Part shown: positions 62,655-64,000 of the stretch, piece after piece
Layout of the letters: every line of letters begins with the position of its first letter
How positions within the stretch are numbered: position 1 is the first letter of the stretch
Assembly: GCF_900176305.1 (NCBI RefSeq)
Contig: NZ_FWXH01000002.1
Location: forward strand, 958,522-1,022,521
Length of the DNA: 64,000 bases
Reading direction: 5' to 3'
Source of the DNA: Clostridium acidisoli DSM 12555
Lineage (GTDB): Bacteria; Bacillota; Clostridia; Clostridiales; Clostridiaceae
Notes under the pieces: generated by a model
What the model saw: only the letters and a program-made list of their open reading frames with translations
The model's database searches: none
What the model was told of the DNA's origin: nothing
Position numbers and translations under genes: made by a program

Positions 62655-62954
62655 TAAATATTACTATTTTATAACCAATTTTACTAAATGTTAGCCATCT
62701 CCATTTAAGCCTTTAACTTTACTGTTTATATTTTAGAATCGTGACAATAATTAAGATGTAGCCAAAATTAAACATTGTCCATATAAGGTCGTGCGAAAGG
62801 TGGGTTCTTATCAATACTTATTTTCCTTCATATAGAATTGTTTCAAGTTCATTCTTTTTAAACATACAATAAGACTTAACTGTGTTTAAAAGTGTGTTAA
62901 AAGCAAAATACAAGCTTCATTACATTTCTGTAAATCAGCTTGTATTAATGGTTC
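62655..62954. other. Gap between CAT-like gene and tRNA array
   Basis: No gene seen. It contains the tRNA array terminator at 62907-62946; the rest is AT-rich with no clear signals. Confidence 0.4.
62907..62946 (-). terminator. Terminator of the tRNA array
   Basis: AATACAAGCT (62907-62916) pairs with AGCTTGTATT (62937-62946), and on the minus strand a TTTTGCTTTT run follows. It lies just after the last tRNA gene of the array. Confidence 0.75.
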
Positions 62955-63031
62955 TGGTGCACCCAGGGAGACTTGAACTCCCGGCCCCCAGATTCGAAGT
63001 CTGTAACTCTATCCAACTGAGCTATGGATGC
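62955..63031 (-). tRNA. tRNA-Arg (anticodon TCG)
   Basis: A 77-base tRNA with encoded CCA; anticodon loop CTTCGAA. Last gene of the array. Confidence 0.9.
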
Positions 63032-63111
63032 ATATATTATTGTATTGTATTAAAATAAGCTCAGACCTAAACCATAAGTTTAACTCTAAGCCTTTTCTTC
63101 TTTTGTTTATA

Positions 63112-63185
63112 TGGAGCGGGTGAAGGGAATCGAACCCTCGTAATCAGCTTGGAAGGCTGACACTCTACCATTGAGTTACACCCGC
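63112..63185 (-). tRNA. tRNA-Gly (anticodon TCC), copy 1
   Basis: A 74-base tRNA with encoded CCA; loop CTTCCAA gives anticodon TCC. Identical to the copy at 63893-63966. Confidence 0.93.
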
Positions 63186-63190
63186 ATGTA

Positions 63191-63265
63191 TGGAGCGGAA
63201 GACGAGATTCGAACTCGCGACGTTCACCTTGGCAAGGTGACGCTCTACCACTGAGCCACTCCCGC
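63191..63265 (-). tRNA. tRNA-Gly (anticodon GCC)
   Basis: A 75-base tRNA with encoded CCA; loop TTGCCAA gives anticodon GCC. Five bases from the neighbouring tRNA-Gly. Confidence 0.93.
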
Positions 63266-63365
63266 AAAATTTAATATTACTTAAGTAATTTACATTCTAT
63301 GTTTTAATCTATAGGAATTCGAATTCTTGTGTTTAAACAATAATATTGTAACATAACTAATTAAT

Positions 63366-63449
63366 TGGTGCAGGTGAAGGGACTTGAACCCCCATGCCGT
63401 AGGCGCTAGATCCTAAGTCTAGTGCGTCTGCCAATTCCGCCACACCTGC
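63366..63449 (-). tRNA. tRNA-Leu (anticodon TAG)
   Basis: An 84-base class II tRNA with encoded CCA; loop CTTAGGA, anticodon TAG. A long variable arm is visible. Confidence 0.92.
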
Positions 63450-63453
63450 ACAT

Positions 63454-63529
63454 TGGTGGCTTACCGGGGAATCGAACCCCGGACAACATGATTAAAAGTC
63501 ATGTGCTCTACCAACTGAGCTAGTAAACC
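63454..63529 (-). tRNA. tRNA-Lys (anticodon TTT)
   Basis: A 76-base tRNA with encoded CCA; loop CTTTTAA, anticodon TTT. Confidence 0.93.
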
Positions 63530-63540
63530 ATATTTAATTT

Positions 63541-63615
63541 TGGCTGGGATGGCAGGATTCGAACCTACGAATGCAGCAGTCAAAGTGCTGTGTCTTACCG
63601 CTTGACGACATCCCA
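63541..63615 (-). tRNA. tRNA-Gln (anticodon TTG)
   Basis: A 75-base tRNA with encoded CCA; loop CTTTGAC, anticodon TTG. First base is T, as usual for bacterial tRNA-Gln. Confidence 0.92.
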
Positions 63616-63629
63616 ATATTTAATTTAAA

Positions 63630-63706
63630 TGGGGTGGATAAAGGGACTCGAACCCTTGACATCCAGATCCACAAACTGGCGCTCTACCAACTGAACTATA
63701 CCCACC
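63630..63706 (-). tRNA. tRNA-His (anticodon GTG)
   Basis: A 77-base tRNA with encoded CCA; loop TTGTGGA, anticodon GTG, and the extra 5' G paired with a C discriminator, a histidine hallmark. Confidence 0.92.
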
Positions 63707-63709
63707 ATA

Positions 63710-63785
63710 TGGTGCGCCTTCAGGGACTCGAACCCTGGGCACCCTGATTAAGAGTCAGGTGCTCTACCAACTGAGCTAAAAGCGC
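63710..63785 (-). tRNA. tRNA-Lys (anticodon CTT)
   Basis: A 76-base tRNA with encoded CCA; loop CTCTTAA, anticodon CTT. Confidence 0.92.
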
Positions 63786-63809
63786 ATATAATATTTAATA
63801 AGTTTTTAA

Positions 63810-63886
<77 letters not shown>

Positions 63887-63892
63887 ATCTTT

Positions 63893-63966
63893 TGGAGCGG
63901 GTGAAGGGAATCGAACCCTCGTAATCAGCTTGGAAGGCTGACACTCTACCATTGAGTTACACCCGC
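63893..63966 (-). tRNA. tRNA-Gly (anticodon TCC), copy 2
   Basis: A 74-base tRNA identical to the copy at 63112-63185, encoded CCA, anticodon TCC. Confidence 0.93.
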
Positions 63967-63977
63967 ATATTTTTATG

Positions 63978-64000
63978 TGGTCGGGGTGACAGGGATTGAA
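63978..64000 (-). tRNA. tRNA 3' end cut by window edge, probably tRNA-Pro
   Basis: Only the last 23 bases (CCA, acceptor and part of the T arm) are inside the window. The 3' acceptor CACCCCGACCA matches tRNA-Pro of many Firmicutes, but the anticodon is not visible. Confidence 0.6.

Noticed and set aside
63067..63267. 66-residue reading frame on the minus strand across two tRNA-Gly genes
   Set aside because: It is an artefact of translating tRNA genes; no ribosome site and the RNA structures explain the sequence fully.

Overview
The window comes from a low-GC, spore-forming, anaerobic Firmicute, almost certainly a cluster I Clostridium. The evidence is extreme AT richness, strong AGGAGG ribosome binding sites, several sporulation genes (a Spo0E-like phosphatase, Tlp and a short alpha/beta-type SASP, spore photoproduct lyase), an oxygen-reducing flavodiiron protein and acetolactate decarboxylase. 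The set of mannose PTS, pectate lyase and acetolactate decarboxylase fits a saccharolytic, possibly solventogenic species. I cannot name the species from sequence alone.

Layout. 1-8.7 kb: start of glpX, a Spo0E-like gene, cardiolipin synthase, an operon of lrgA-lrgB, a CdaR-type regulator and an unknown radical SAM protein, then a three-gene ABC-2 exporter. 9-12.4 kb: an RRNPP-like HTH/TPR regulator broken by a one-base frameshift in a run of eight A, a candidate signalling peptide gene, a membrane protein and a barnase/barstar pair. This block is bracketed by 49-nt direct repeats, one abutting the 3' end of tRNA-Glu, and is followed by 6S RNA. 12.5-20.1 kb: an acidic hypothetical protein, arginase, flavodiiron protein, HelD-like protein, BirA and a GT39-like membrane protein. 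20.2-27.4 kb: a mannose-type PTS operon (IIB, IIAB, IIC, IID) with DUF956, driven by a clear sigma-54 promoter and preceded by a LevR-type activator gene; a remnant of a IIA gene lies in the leader. 27.4-36.2 kb: two copies of a large non-coding repeat, HAD phosphatase, TspO, a second HelD, carbonic anhydrase, and two trans-sulfuration enzymes under a SAM-I riboswitch.

36.2-43.4 kb: TetR, two polysaccharide deacetylases, secreted pectate lyase with a cre site, and an ahbC-ahbD-ahbA-ahbB set for siroheme-dependent heme synthesis. 43.5-53.2 kb: acetolactate decarboxylase, two regulator/exporter modules (TetR with SDR-MFS; PadR-MFS) with visible palindromic operators, Tlp, COG4705, a methyltransferase and small spore-type genes. 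53.2-62.7 kb: DUF2935, Rieske oxidoreductase, an IS1595-like transposase remnant, an ICMT-like protein, lipoproteins, MscL, UppP, SplB and a CAT-like enzyme. 62.9-64 kb: a dense array of eleven tRNA genes on the minus strand, the last cut by the window edge.

The most unusual items are the repeat-bracketed quorum-sensing/barnase block next to tRNA-Glu, the large palindrome-rich repeat (two copies), a smaller structured element with compensating stem changes (three related copies, two in front of TetR genes), and the PTS leader with its IIA remnant. Functions come from motifs read by eye; no searches were run.
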